NCBI RefSeq assembly: GCF_001625305.1
Contig: NW_017803884.1
Span: 53,406 to 117,405 of the forward strand
Source of the DNA: Branchiostoma belcheri
Taxonomy: Eukaryota > Chordata > Leptocardii > Amphioxiformes > Branchiostomatidae
Reading direction: 5' to 3'
Length of the DNA stretch: 64,000 nt
Below the pieces are notes generated by a model, which saw only the letters and a program-made list of their open reading frames with translations, did no database searches and was not told where the DNA came from. This document shows positions 44,786-54,599 of the stretch, piece after piece (position 1 is the stretch's first letter; the number at the start of each line of letters is the position of its first letter). The translations under genes were made by a program, and so were the position numbers.

Positions 44786-44787
44786 CT

Positions 44788-44935
44788 AAAACATGGCTTC
44801 TTAGCCTTTCACAATATGAATACAGTTTTGAATACTGAGTTAAAAAAAAACAAACAAAAAAACATGGCTTCTAAGCCTTCTACAATATTCATCCAGTACT
44901 GAGTTTAAAAAAAATGGCTTCCAAGCCTTCTACAA
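44788..44935 (+). repeat. Triplicated gag-start segment
   Basis: 'catggcttctaagccttcta' or a close variant occurs near 44790, 44861 and 44912, each followed by 'caatat' or 'caatag' and an A-run. The third copy opens the gag-like frame. Confidence 0.85.
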
Positions 44936-45300
44936 TAGCAACACTGAAGACCGTCATCGACAGAGATTGCCTGGATATACTCAGAAACATAGATATAGAA
45001 GCCGACCCTGGTCAGCCAGATGCAGACCCCAGGAAAGACCCCGATAAGATTATAGAAGCCTTTAAGTTAGACAAGCACTTCAAGCCCCTGAAGAATACCG
45101 TGTATGAGAGATACAAATTCAATACATGTGAACAAGCCCAAGGAGAAAGCATCGAAGCGTACGTTAGTGTCAACGTGTGACTATGGTGCTCTGAAGGATG
45201 AGATGCTGCGGGACCTATTTTCTAGAACTGTCTCAGAGCCTCCTTGGACCGGTACCACGTGGTGGAATCGTCAGGAAAAAACTTCAACAAGGCTGTGGAG
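44914..45300 (+). pseudogene. Ty3/gypsy-type gag fragment
   Basis: The frame from the ATG at 44914 contains 'IIEAFKLDKHFKPLKNTVYE' and 'RYKFNTCEQAQGESIEAYVS', then a stop at 45178. In the next frame it goes on with VSTCDYGALKDEMLRD. E-R-x-x-F-x-x-x-x-Q-x-x-G-E-S-x-x-x-Y/F...C-x-Y/F-x-x-x-x-x-E/M-L/I-R-D is the capsid-like region of gypsy-type Gag. One frameshift is present. No zinc knuckle follows; the nearest one (48330) is 3 kb away. Confidence 0.8.
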
Positions 45301-46050
45301 ATGGTAAGCGAAGTAGTGAAATATGTCCGCTAACCATCCATAGCGACTTTGATATAATCATTGATGACGTCAGATTCATACAAAGCAGGTGTTGACTGTC
45401 AATTACAATTAGCAAGTCTACCAAGGTGGCATATTGACCAATAGCGTTTGAGTGATTTGTATTGTAATGTTTTTTTTTTATTCACATGGATTTTACAGCA
45501 TTAGAATTAGATAGAAAGCATGTGTTGTGCTAATGTGAATCCGCTGGTCATAAAACATAATTAAAATGTAAACATAAAAGATGAAATAAACATAAAATGA
45601 AAGTGGCAGGCGCACCAATACATATAGCGTTAATGTGATTGGTCAAATCTTCCAGAGTGATGAATATAGTTGAACACAATATCAAAGATACGGCAGTTAG
45701 TAGAGTATGGGAGGGAGGGGGCTACCTGTAAGAAGTAAAGTGCATAATGTGGCGTCATTTGCGTTGAGTGGGTCGGAAGGGAGTATGTTTTCAAGATGAA
45801 GGCAAGATATAGATAATGGTTTTGTTGACGCTAATGACGTTTTCACGGCAGTGGCCAATTGTTAGAAGATTCTCTTACCTTAATATGCGTATTTTGATAC
45901 TTTGGCCGTGTGGCGCAAAACCACCCAGCATGAAAATCTAACTTCACGCAACTATCGTGTGTTGTTATTTGCCTTTCCTTGCTGTCATAACAACTCGTTA
46001 TACTTCACTACCTTCCAGATTCACTGTCTTAATTATTTTTATGTCCTACA
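45301..46050. other. No recognisable gene
   Basis: AT-rich spacer; an intron is possible upstream of the next exons. Confidence 0.45.
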
Positions 46051-46055
46051 AAAAG

Positions 46056-46386
46056 GTGCGGAAGACGTTCCCCCATATCGGGTGGGACGCCGTTCGAACC
46101 CACCCGAGACAGACACTGAAAGTGAGGAGACAAGGGGTGAGGAGACGGGAAAGGTAATAAGTTCCGTTCATATTGAAATGTCGCATTTAACATCGCAAGT
46201 TAACATGTAGAGGTGTACATCAGTTGACAAATTATGACATATATTCCTGATATTATTTCTGTAGGAGAGCGAGCGCAGCGGATTCCAACGCAGCAGCGGC
46301 AGCTACACCACCACCTCCCGTTAGGATGATGATGGGTGACGTGGAGCTGGGAACGGGGGTGGTGGTGGAGCGGGGGCAGACAAGTG
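46056..46386 (+). CDS. Two candidate exons (acidic / alanine-proline), unknown
   Basis: A first exon ends 'GGGAAAG|gtaata' at 46153. A second (46265-46386) lies between 'tttctgtag' and 'gtaagtac'. In one frame the join gives an E/T/S-rich stretch ending TTTSR and a stop; in another it gives an alanine run, then TPPPPVRMMMGDVELGTGVV. I cannot tell which is used. They may precede the exons at 46687 and 47265. Confidence 0.3.
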
Positions 46387-46414
46387 GTAAGTACAAAAGA
46401 AAGTCATCATTCGT

Positions 46415-46640
46415 GGCGTCGGATGGTGTAGTGGTTAGAGCAATCGACTATGAAGCGGGGAGACCCGGGTTCGATTCCGAGTCGTACCCGGGACATGTCT
46501 GAACATGCGTCCCGACGTTGTGCCCTTGGGAAAGGCACTTTACACGACTTTCCTCACTCCACCCACATGTGAATGGGTACCTAACTTCGGTTGGGGAAAG
46601 TCGTATTGAGGTCACCTTGTGGCTCGTGAACATATCATAC
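46415..46640 (+). mobile_element. tRNA-derived SINE
   Basis: The head is tRNA-like: box A TGGTGTAGTGG at about 46424 and box B GGTTCGATTCC at about 46468, spaced as in a tRNA gene, followed by 'cgtcccgacgttgtgccctt' and 'gggaaaggcactttacacga', a body type shared by many metazoan SINEs. It has no proper acceptor stem pairing, so it is not a working tRNA gene. It lies between splice sites at 46386 and 46687, i.e. in an apparent intron. The tail was not sharply defined. Confidence 0.85.
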
Positions 46641-46686
46641 TTTTGTGAGAAAATACAACATCATATTTGTTCTCTTTCTGTTTCAG

Positions 46687-47324
46687 TCACTATGACCGTA
46701 GTCACCTTAAATATTGCAACCTTGGAAAGGAAAGACTAAAAAAAAACTTTGTTGGGAAAAGTAACATTGATAAATTTGATTGCTTCCCAGAAGCTGGCAA
46801 AGGGCATCCGGCCTTTGCGGACAAGGAGGTAAGGATGATTCCTCATTATTTCTATCTAACTTACTATCGCCGCATCTATAATTGTATCTAACGGAAGCGT
46901 CCGACTGTTCGTCGTTGGAACAGCCGATTCCGCTCGTGTGTCTTCTTGTAACAATTTAATCACCTGCGTAGACAGTGTAGGTGCCGTCATTACTTTTTGG
47001 GGAGGTAGACTGGGCCTCCCGCTGTTATGTACTGTTCAGTATTAACCATGTACAGAATTGAGAACCGTTCTTAATTGTCGCCGAGGTAGGAGAAATGGGA
47101 CAGACTAAAATATAAAATTGCAATTTATATATATATAACATAAGTATGATCCCATCATCTCCAATTGCGTACATTTGTAAGAATAATGACAAGGCGTTAT
47201 GTTGGTAAACGACTTATAAAATGCACATTGCAACAGCTTAACGTTCTCTTTTCTTTTTTTTCAGATCCCTGGCGAGGTCACCATTGACACAAGGGTTTTC
47301 AACATTGCCATTGCCATTGACTAA
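46687..47324 (+). CDS. Last two exons of an unknown gene with poly(A) signals
   Basis: Exon 1 (46687-46828) lies between 'ctgtttcag' and 'gtaagg'. Exon 2 (47265-47324) follows 'ttttttttcag' and ends in TAA. The phase-0 join gives HYDRSHLKYCNLGKERLKKN... then AGKGHPAFADKE-IPGEVTIDTRVF. Overlapping AATAAA signals lie just after the stop (47336-47355). The sequence is open, the splice sites are good and the 3' end is properly marked, so this may be a real host gene end. The family is not recognised. Confidence 0.5.
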
Positions 47325-47351
47325 CTTTTATATAAAATAAAATAAAAATAA

Positions 47352-47660
47352 GCCAGCCATATCGCTTTTTCTAGAGGACGAGAGGGACGGTAGGCATGCA
47401 CCTTTGATTTACGGTACTAGTGGCTCGGGTGGCAAATGGACTCAGATTAGATTTGTTACCGACGTCCTAAAGCTTAAGGCTGACAATCCGGGTGTGTCCC
47501 GAAAAGTTATTTCAGAAATACTGTCACTATTCAAGCAGGTGCTGGACGATCACGGCATATCGAATTCTGTCACTGGCTCGCATAAGCAAGCCGTTTCAAT
47601 GGTGAAAGACATGCTCCCCAAGTCAAACTCTTATGACCCAACTTTTTTCACAAGGAATCT
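47352..47660 (+). pseudogene. CACTA/EnSpm-like transposase segment, copy 1
   Basis: The frame contains SLFLEDERDGRHAPLIYG, 'LKLKADNPGVSRKVISEILS' and 'LFKQVLDDHG', then VSMVKDMLPKSNSYDPT. The same text with many frame changes is found at 49610-49900, where it leads into a clear tnp2-type region, so I read this copy as the N-proximal part of a CACTA transposase. It follows the poly(A) signals of the previous gene closely and breaks off into a kinase-like relic. Confidence 0.5.
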
Positions 47661-48240
47661 TGAGTTTTTTGTGTCCAAATTTTCAAAAGCACTAAGGGTG
47701 TGCAGAAGTTAGTTGGCTGTGTAGTTAATGTCCCACCATATAATCTGCCTAGGTGATGGAGGGGGGGGGGCGGTACAACAATTGCCACCATCATTAGAGA
47801 CAGTTCAACTTCGTATGACCAAAAGACTTGGTGTTCTATTGCACTGCACCCGTGCCATGTGTTGTCTAAAGTCCACAAGCATGGCATTCTGCACTGTGAT
47901 TCGAAACCAAACATCATTGTTTTGTCTGATAAGAAGGTGAAAATCATAGACTTTGGACAGGCCTGCCTCCTGTCAGATGCTAGAAAGATGTCAGAACCAT
48001 TGTCTGAGTCGGAGTATCCATGGATAACCCCAGAGGTATGCAGGTGTGAGCAGGCACCAAGCATTGCAAGTGATATTTTTCCATTGTCTGTGATTAAGAG
48101 GATTTTGTTCAAGTGAAAAGAGATTGCAAAGTGCGACACCCTGTTGCAGTTTTTAGAAGAATGCAGAAAAGATCAGATGGAAAGGCCCTGTTTAACAATC
48201 CTGAAAAAACAACAACCTTGAAGCATGCCATGGAAGCAAT
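47650..48240 (+). pseudogene. Protein kinase C-lobe relic
   Basis: Pieces in order: 'VQKLVGCVVNVPPYNLPR' (47690-47755), 'TWCSIALHPCHVLSKVHKHG' (from about 47825), 'ILHCDSKPNIIVLSDKKVKI' and 'IDFGQACLLSDARK' (activation loop), then 'SESEYPWITPE', and after a TGA (48114) 'CRKDQMERP'. H-x-D-x-K-P-x-N, D-F-G and P-E are the catalytic loop, metal site and APE box. Here the catalytic-loop H-R-D is HCD, L-K-P-N-N is SKPNI, and APE is TPE; there are at least two frame changes and one stop. It is not active. Confidence 0.75.
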
Positions 48241-48325
48241 GCAGTAATTTTTCAGTAAATTATTATGATTGATATGCAAGGACCAATATCTTTGGAACTA
48301 GAAAATACTTAATGCAAGGTAACAA
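48241..48325. other. Spacer
   Basis: AT-rich; nothing recognised. Confidence 0.4.
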
Positions 48326-48965
48326 GTTGATCTTAGCCAACACTACTGTCTGTATTGTGTTTGAAGCCAATGCGCAGTTGCAAGTACTGTGGGAGGAAAC
48401 ACCCACAGCAGAAAGAAGCGTGTCCAGCTTACGGCAAGCAGTGTCTAAACTGCCAAGGCCGAAATCACTTCGCAACAGTTTGCAAGAGTGCCGACAGAAA
48501 ACCACGACGAGGTGGGAGGGCACAAGCACATATGCAGAAGACGAAAGTCCATGTTGTGGAAGAAGAAAACTATGTGATGACGATCACTACAAAAACGTAC
48601 AGCATGACCCATCCAAAGTATGCAATACAGGTGCATGCAAAGATGAAGCTGGAAGGTCACATGATCAGTTTTCAACTGGATCTTGGAGCCACATGCAATG
48701 TGAAGACAAAAAAAATCTTAGAAAGAAACAATATCAAGTACAGTACAGATCGCATGGAACTACAAGGGTGCTAAAGATATACTACAACATCGACATCATA
48801 TCAGAGGGTGAAACCGATCTAAGGGTGGTCAATCCGAAAACTGGGCAAGGGTATGTTGTAAACTTTGTGCTCATAGACTCAGACTCAGAGAGCATGCCTT
48901 TGCTAGGATCAAATGCAATACAGCAGATTGGAGTAGTAACAGTGCATTATGACCGAATTGCGGCC
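48326..48965 (+). pseudogene. Ty3/gypsy gag zinc knuckle and aspartic protease relic
   Basis: One frame (48355-48774) has 'CKYCGRKHPQQKEACPAYGK' and 'QCLNCQGRNHFATVCKS', a C-x2-C...H and a C-x2-C-x4-H-x4-C zinc knuckle, and then FQLDLGATCNV, the protease site where D-S/T-G-A is changed to DLGA. A frameshift near 48765 leads to a second frame with 'LRVVNPKTGQGYVVNFVLID' and PLLGSNAIQQIGVV, the protease C-terminal part (P-L-L-G). There is no reverse transcriptase after it. The substitution at the active site and the frameshift mean no function. Confidence 0.85.
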
Positions 48966-49236
48966 CGTGCAGAGCCTTCGGCCAGCCGATCGTACCGGAC
49001 AGAACGCTGCGGCCCTTGCCGAGCCTCCGGCCAGGAGTTCACCTACCTTTTGCGTCCTTGCTTGCGGTGAGTCTGTCATCTAATACTTATTTGTCAGCAT
49101 GGACAGCGCCTTCATAACGGGGCACTCCTTCGTTTGCCGACTAGAGTCCTTTATACGGCCCCGCACTACTACACAGTCATTTCATGACGTGAACGAATCG
49201 TCGTCAGAACAGTCAGACTCTGAAGATGGGAAATAG
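48966..49236 (+). CDS. Possible SGNH-like protein, first exons
   Basis: An upstream piece ending at 'TGCG|gtgagt' (near 49068) and an exon at 49098-49236 after 'atttgtcag' read MDSAFITGHSFVCRLESFIR and stop at 49236 after an S/E/D-rich tail. The stretch I/V-x-G-H-S-F-V/I-x-R-L resembles the block I SGNH-type start seen also at 61215 (VIGHTFISRHDSFV). Only this first strand and helix are present. Unproven, but the parallel between the two loci is clear. Confidence 0.35.
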
Positions 49237-49555
49237 TGGTATTGCTGTAGATAACACTTATGAAGAGTTTGAAAACAGCTATTCAAATGATGAACACAGG
49301 CAAAGGTCAGGATTAATCAAATGCCTACTGAATTGGTTGTGCTGGTTTATTCTACTGTGGCAGGCAAAACATTTAATTTCAGACACGGCAATTGATCAGT
49401 TATTTCACTTCACTGGCCAGTGGTTTGATATAGTGTCCAAACAATTTCCTCCCTTATTGCTGCCTTGTCACCTCTATTCCCTGGATCTATCTACTTGGCG
49501 TGGGACGGTGGGAATACTGGATCACTTGTCAGCGAAACAACCCGTCGTCGCCATA
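49237..49555. other. Spacer with weak frames
   Basis: A 128-codon GTG-type frame overlaps the end of the preceding exon. No motif is seen. It may be 5' sequence of the CACTA-like copy that follows. Confidence 0.4.
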
Positions 49556-50129
49556 CAAAGGCGTAGATGGAAATGTAGAGGAAGGTGTCGGCCGCCAGTC
49601 AGTGAAGTATAAGCCAGCCATATCGCTTTTTCTAGAGGACGAGAAGGACGGTAGGCATGCACCTTTGATTTACGGTACTAGTGGCTCGCCTGGCAAATGG
49701 ACACAGATTCGATTTTTGTTACCGACGTGCTAAAATAAAGGCTGACAATCCGGGTGTATCCCAAATTCAGCAATACTATCACTATTCAAGCAGGTGCTGG
49801 ACGATCATGCATGGCATATCGAATTCTGTCACTGGCTCGTATAAGCAAGCCGTTTCAATGGTAAAAGACTCCCCAAGTCAAACACTTATGACACGTGTAT
49901 CAATGATTGTATTCTCTACCAGGGGGAGAACGAACGAGCCGACCGATGTCCAGACTGCAACGTCGGTATGACGGACGAGGTAAACCCAAGAAGGAATTTT
50001 ACGATTTTCCACTCCTCGACACGGTCAGGAACTTGTATGGGATACCTGAAATCGCTCGCCAACCACAAGCGCACGACACGAGAATTGGTCAGGTTACAAC
50101 GTACATTCGGGACATCCAGTGTCTTTAGT
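49556..50129 (+). pseudogene. CACTA/EnSpm-like (tnp2) transposase, copy 2
   Basis: It starts with the block shared with copy 1 (SLFLEDEKDGRHAPLIYG at 49624) and continues, in changing frames, to 'CINDCILYQGENERADRCPD' (about 49895-49955), then RYDGRGKPKKEFYDFPLLDT and VRNLYGIPEIAR. C-x-x-D-C-x-L-x-x-x-x...C-P-x-C...R-Y...K-P-x-K/x-F-x-Y/D-F/x-P-L is the cysteine-rich region that precedes the tnp2 catalytic core in CACTA transposases. Several frameshifts. The catalytic part is missing. Confidence 0.7.
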
Positions 50130-50188
50130 ACTTTTTAAAGTTTTTAGTACTTGTATCAACTTAATCATCTTGATACATATATTTACAG

Positions 50189-51673
50189 AGATCTCATCAG
50201 GAAGGGAAACAAGATTCCCTTATGCAGATTATAAAAGAGGCTTGTTATGTTGTGGAGGGCCTTCCGCCAGGCTTTGCCCTGAAGAAGCCTGGCAAGATGG
50301 GGCTGGACAAACTCCAACAGCTCCTTGTTTGCAAGGATGACCTATTGGTCAAAGGTAAGTGGAAACCAAACACATATTACAATGAAATTTGCCAACTATA
50401 CAACTATATTAATTACCAGTACATTCTTACTTGTTTTGAAATACATAAGCTCTCGTACTTGATAGCACCCTTTGATGATAAAGGCGAATTGTTGATCACA
50501 TTTTTCACAATCCACTATTCCGCACACAATCCACTATTTTTCTAAACAGCAATAACAGCAGGGCAGGGCTCGTTTCAAAGCTCCAAAATAAGAAAAAAAA
50601 AAAGATATATTTGCCTTTGAAACAATTTATGAAGCATAATTTAGTTAGTCTATAGTTTTTCTTTCAGTTTTGCTCTTACTTTCCTCTCCCTAGTCTCCGT
50701 TATCTTATATATTCTCCTGCCATGGATGGTTCTAGAGGTGCTTTTAAACATATTTTATTACATCCACACATAGGTACATGAAGGAGGGAATCAAATCACT
50801 AATATGGCATTGAAACTGTTGCCTTGATTTAAGAAGCCGGCACATGTCAAAAGCATGCTCCTAATACTATTATTAATTTTTGTCTTCAGTTTTGTCAAAC
50901 GAGGCAGCTGCAGGATCTCCACCTTTTGAGGAGGCTACAGTCTCCACCGAGACGGCCACCGCTACCAGCGAGACGGCCACCGCTACCAGCGAGACGACCA
51001 CCGCTACCAGCGAGACGGCCACCGCTACCAGCGAGACGGCCAATGCCACTGCCATACAGGAGCCCCCTCCACCCTTCAAGGAGCCTACTTTACAGGCAAG
51101 AAGATCACAGACAGGTAAATAGTTTATAACATGTGTACTATTTGTGTTATGAAGGAAAAATTAATAATTGAAAGATATTATCACCTTAATTAAATACAAG
51201 AAGTTATAGGTGGATTGTTGTGTCACTATTGCTTCACTAAATTATCCACTTGTTTCAAAAATATTGTAGACTAGATCTTTCAGGAGAGAGGTTGATTAAG
51301 AAAGTAATCCTCACTTGTAATGTTTGTATTACTGGTATCTGTTTTAATACTGCTAAAGTGCTATGATCCACCACAATGGCTAACACAGTAAACATTATGA
51401 CATATACCATATTATGTTTGCACATCTTATTGCCACTGTGTGTGTCTTTCTACAGCAACAGAAATCCTCCAAAACATATGCGAGGGGGAGACTGAAAACC
51501 CAAAATATGACGTGGAGTGCTTCCTGCAAAAGAGTTAGCGGTAAGGAAGGCTGCAGTACCTGGTGAAGTGGAGGGGCTTCTCCAGGGAGCAAAGCACCTG
51601 GGAGACGGCACAGCAGATGGTGGAGGACCTGGGATGGGGAACTGTGCAAAGGCTAGCAAAGGAAATCCAATAG
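50189..51673 (+). pseudogene. Three-exon gene ending in a chromodomain with two in-frame stops
   Basis: Exon 1 (50189-50354; DLIRKGNKIPLMQIIKEACY and onward), exon 2 (50890-51114; includes five T-S-E-T-A-T-A repeats) and exon 3 (51456 on) have good splice sites, and both joins are phase 1 with the frame open throughout. Exon 3 holds a chromodomain: KYDVECFLQKS, then LQYLVKWRGFSREQSTWE and a C-terminal helix AQQMVEDLGW. Aromatic Y, the W of K-W-R-G and the W of T-W-E are kept, as needed for methyl-lysine binding. Between FLQKS and GRLQYL the frame has TAG (51536-51538) and TAA (51542-51544), two codons apart. So the present gene ends before the chromodomain core or is a pseudogene. The final TAG is at 51671. 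It might be transposon-derived, since CACTA-like remains lie directly upstream. Confidence 0.75.
50945..51045 (+). repeat. 18-bp coding minisatellite
   Basis: 'gctaccagcgagacggcc' is repeated five times in exon 2 of the chromodomain gene, giving (TATSE)-type residues without disturbing frame. Confidence 0.95.
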
Positions 51674-52120
51674 TGCCAACTAGTGCTCTGTCTTACAGGT
51701 GCACTCAGAATGAAAATAAACGTTGTTGACAGCTGTGTTTAACATCAGTGGTAAGGCATAAGCATTTTGTTATTACATTGGTTCATATTGCTTTTTTGTT
51801 ATACGGAAATAAGAAAACAGAAAGCGGAAACAAGCATCCCACAAACTTTCATCTTACATATCTTCAAGCAGAGGTTTGGGTTTTTACTTAATTTTTTTGT
51901 GCTGTGTGAAAATGTAACTTTTCACACACCCCTCTTGTTCGTATAAAAATAAAAAACATTATTTCTGGTGGCGGGGATAGAAATGAGGTAATCGTTGCGT
52001 GCTCACTTTAACCCAAAAGGCAATCTTGCCTTAAAGAACTATGAATACATTTAAATCTTTGTTGAATAAATTGTTAATGTTGCCTTGCTAATAATTCAGT
52101 GTTCTTTCGTTTGGCGGGTT
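51674..52120. other. 3' flank, no gene
   Basis: AT-rich; 'aataaa' occurs close to the end of the chromodomain gene (about 51715) and may be its poly(A) signal. Confidence 0.45.
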
Positions 52121-52382
52121 ACAGAATATAGAGAAGCCACGTGTCAGACATTACTCTGTGTACATTGCTACCGCACAGTTCGCAAACTTCAGATACATAC
52201 AGAGTATAGAAAAGCCACGTGTCAAACAGTTCTCTGTGTACATTTCTACCGCACAGTTCGCAAACTTCAGATACACTGAGTATAGAAAAGCTACGTGTCA
52301 AACAGTTCTCTGTGTACATTGCTACCGCACAGTTCGCAAACTTCAGATACAGAATATAGAGAAGCCACGTGTCAGACAGTTC
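52121..52382. repeat. 74-78-bp tandem repeat, about 3.5 copies
   Basis: 'ccacgtgtcaaacagttctc' or variants at about 52138, 52216, 52292 and 52366, each followed by 'taccgcacagttcgcaaact' and 'tcagata'. The last unit runs directly into the RPA-like frame. Confidence 0.95.
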
Positions 52383-52398
52383 TACTCTAATCGTTATA

Positions 52399-52813
52399 AT
52401 GGTGCTTGAAAAAATTACCCAACAACGTGAATCATCACCTGAAATTCGTTCACAAATCAGCGAAGATGACATAGCGTCCTGTTCGGAAGAAGCACCTCAT
52501 GCCCACGAAAATACTGAATCAACTAACATTGTCAGACACATCAAAGACATTCAAAACAATATCCAGACAGAGATAACATTACATGTCAAAGTCAGTTCCA
52601 AACAACCTATTTCAACCTTTCCCCGCAAAGGAAATAGACGCGATGAGAAATGGTTGACTCTGAACTTAGCAGATTTGACAGGATCAATTCGTGCCACTGT
52701 ATGGGTGGAAAATGCTGAGAAATTTGGATGAAATCTTCTCTTACAATAAATCCTATAAAGTTAGTCGATGCATTTTCAATCCGGCAAATGCACAATATTG
52801 CATGACAGCATAA
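52399..52813 (+). pseudogene. RPA1-like OB-fold (ssDNA-binding) protein fragment
   Basis: An ATG-started frame with an acidic N-terminus leads to TEITLHVKVSSKQPISTFPR, then 'KWLTLNLADLTGSIRATVWV' and ENAEKF, the first strands of the RPA70 DNA-binding OB fold (pattern I-x-x-x-V-x-x-K-x-x-x-x-x-x...L-x-D-x-x-G-x-I-R-A-T-x-W/F...K-F). The frame stops at 52731, but the next frame continues with 'YKVSRCIFNPANAQYCMTA', matching the following strands (Y-x-x-S-R/K-C-x-x-x-P-A-N-x-Q). So one frameshift. RPA-like genes are carried by animal Helitrons, and a Helitron origin is an attractive guess, but no Rep/helicase of Helitron type is present here. Confidence 0.75.
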
Positions 52814-53384
52814 AGAGCAACACTTAGCTATTCTCTATTGATATTCCAGTAACTGTATTACTATTAAAGCGCGAAGTTCACTTTAATAGCTGACCTATAT
52901 AGGGAGAGTAATAATTGTTATGTCAATATCTTAAGAGCTGTGGTAGAACAGTATAAACCTGAGAATGTGAAACGGCGATCAGACGGTGCATTCATTATGA
53001 AGAAAAGTGTGGATATCGCTGATATGTCCAAAACATCATCCAAAACACATGTATCTGCATGATATTACAGGAAAATGAAAGTCACCACCTAGTGTGATAC
53101 ATGTATTTAGAGCATTAGAATACATTGGAAAAGCTTATGCTGGATTGCACACTTTTAATATTTATACCTCTTGTAGTATTGTAATGATCAACTTAGTACA
53201 TTGCACTTAGTACCTAGGAGAGCGAAAAACTTTCACAGTTATTGTTTTTGTTGTTGCCCTCAGTATGACTATTTTTCTGATCCTGGGCATTATTTTACTA
53301 CTGACACACTGCATTATTCTAGGTATTTGCCCTTACAAGTCCCACTCCCCGTTCACTTCCAAAAATGAAGGGGCCCCCCGTATT
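52814..53384. other. No recognisable gene
   Basis: AT-rich spacer; weak frames only. Confidence 0.5.
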
Positions 53385-54005
53385 TCAAACAAACAAGGAG
53401 AGGTGCGACAAACTGGGGAGAACATTACAGTGAAAATTAAAGACTGCCTCAAAGACTTTCAGCTGGAAGGGAAGGTGAGAGCGATGACAATAGACAACGC
53501 CCGGGCCATAATCAACGCCACCAGTATGTCTGGAACTGGCATTTCGCTGGGGTGTTTTACGCACAACTTGAACCTCGAAGCCTAAAGGATGCTGAGTGCA
53601 AGAGGAGCGCCAGCCCTTCTCGGAATCATCAGGCCTGTTATAACATACTTCAGGAAGTCGTACATGTAAGATAGTGTTGAAAGAGAAGCAGCAGGCCCTG
53701 GGACTTCCTTGCAACTCCCTCATCTTGGACTGCAAGACAAGGTTGAACTCAACATACCTAATGGTTGACCGATTTATCCAGCAATACCCTGCCGTCGTCT
53801 CAGCCACCCTAGATGACAGGATCAAGAAGGGTGAGTTCAAGAAACTACAGAAAGCCTAAGACAGTGACATGGAGAAGATGGAGACATTTCTGCAGGTTGC
53901 AGGTTACTGTACAAGATGACGACTGCCATGAGCAGTGAACAGAAACCCACAGCTGGTATGGTGTTGCCAATGTTGGAGAAACTGAGAGTGCACTTCAGCC
54001 CAAAG
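53385..54005 (+). pseudogene. hAT transposase, decayed
   Basis: Pieces in order: 'GKVRAMTIDNARAIINATSM' (53472-), 'ISLGCFTHNLNLEA' followed by a stop (53584), 'LKEKQQALGLPCNSLILDCK' with 'TRLNSTYLMVDRFIQQYPAV' (53676-53800), and near 53905-53990 'LYKMTTAMSSEQKPTAGMVL'. T-x-D-N-A...G-C-F/x-H-T/N-L-N-L...T-R-W/L-N-S-T-Y/x-M is the second catalytic aspartate and C/W region of hAT (Ac-like) transposases; the usual W of T-R-W-N-S is L here. At least three frame changes. No target duplication could be fixed. Confidence 0.85.
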
Positions 54006-54590
54006 TGAACCCTTGGAAAGAGTGTATGACCCCCTCGCGTACCATACAACGCCAGGTTGGCTCAATTTTTACCCTATTTTAGAGCCGAGTTGTTTTTGGG
54101 CACACAGGCGTCTTGTTGAGAGACATTACCCTGAATATTTCGTGCAGGATGGTTTATATCTTTTGGATCACGCGAACTGCATATACTACAAAAGTATCAG
54201 GGGTGACATCACAAAGAATATCCACATTATGTAGTTTACGAGTCATGTAAAGGATTTGCTGTGTGCAGCAAAGCCTTTGCACACACAAAAAAGCCTTTGC
54301 CGAGAAGAGGAATCTTAAGACGCACCGGCAGAAATGTAACACCCCATCCCCTGAGTAGCGATTCTTTAAGTGCACGGATTACGATTATTATGACTTCACT
54401 ACACTATGTGTACTTGCTGCATTTGACCATAACTGGCATGTGGGTGGACTTTCACCATCAGTTGTGTCACTGGCAGATATACAAGAAAGGCCGGAAGAGT
54501 CCTTTAGGGGAAAGCTGTGGGTAACAGTAAAGGAAAAGGTCTTCCAACCATCTTCTCCAACAAGACATGTTGGAGAGCAGTTCGGACAAT
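54006..54590. other. Coding-like remains, unassigned
   Basis: A + frame at 54013-54234 (CFWAHRRLVERHYPEYFVQD) and a C2H2-looking piece near 54250-54345 (CKGFAVCSKAFAHT... with a distal H-R-Q-K-C) suggest eroded zinc-finger or transposase exons. I cannot place them. Confidence 0.3.
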
Positions 54591-54599
54591 ACAGGGAAG

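Noticed and set aside
46415-46488. tRNA gene
   Set aside because: Box A and B are present, but the acceptor stem does not pair and a SINE body follows, so it is a tRNA-derived SINE.
44914-48965. One full gypsy retrotransposon from gag to protease
   Set aside because: The gag and the zinc-knuckle/protease parts are 3 kb apart, with a SINE, spliced exons, a CACTA-like relic and a kinase relic between them, and no LTRs were found.
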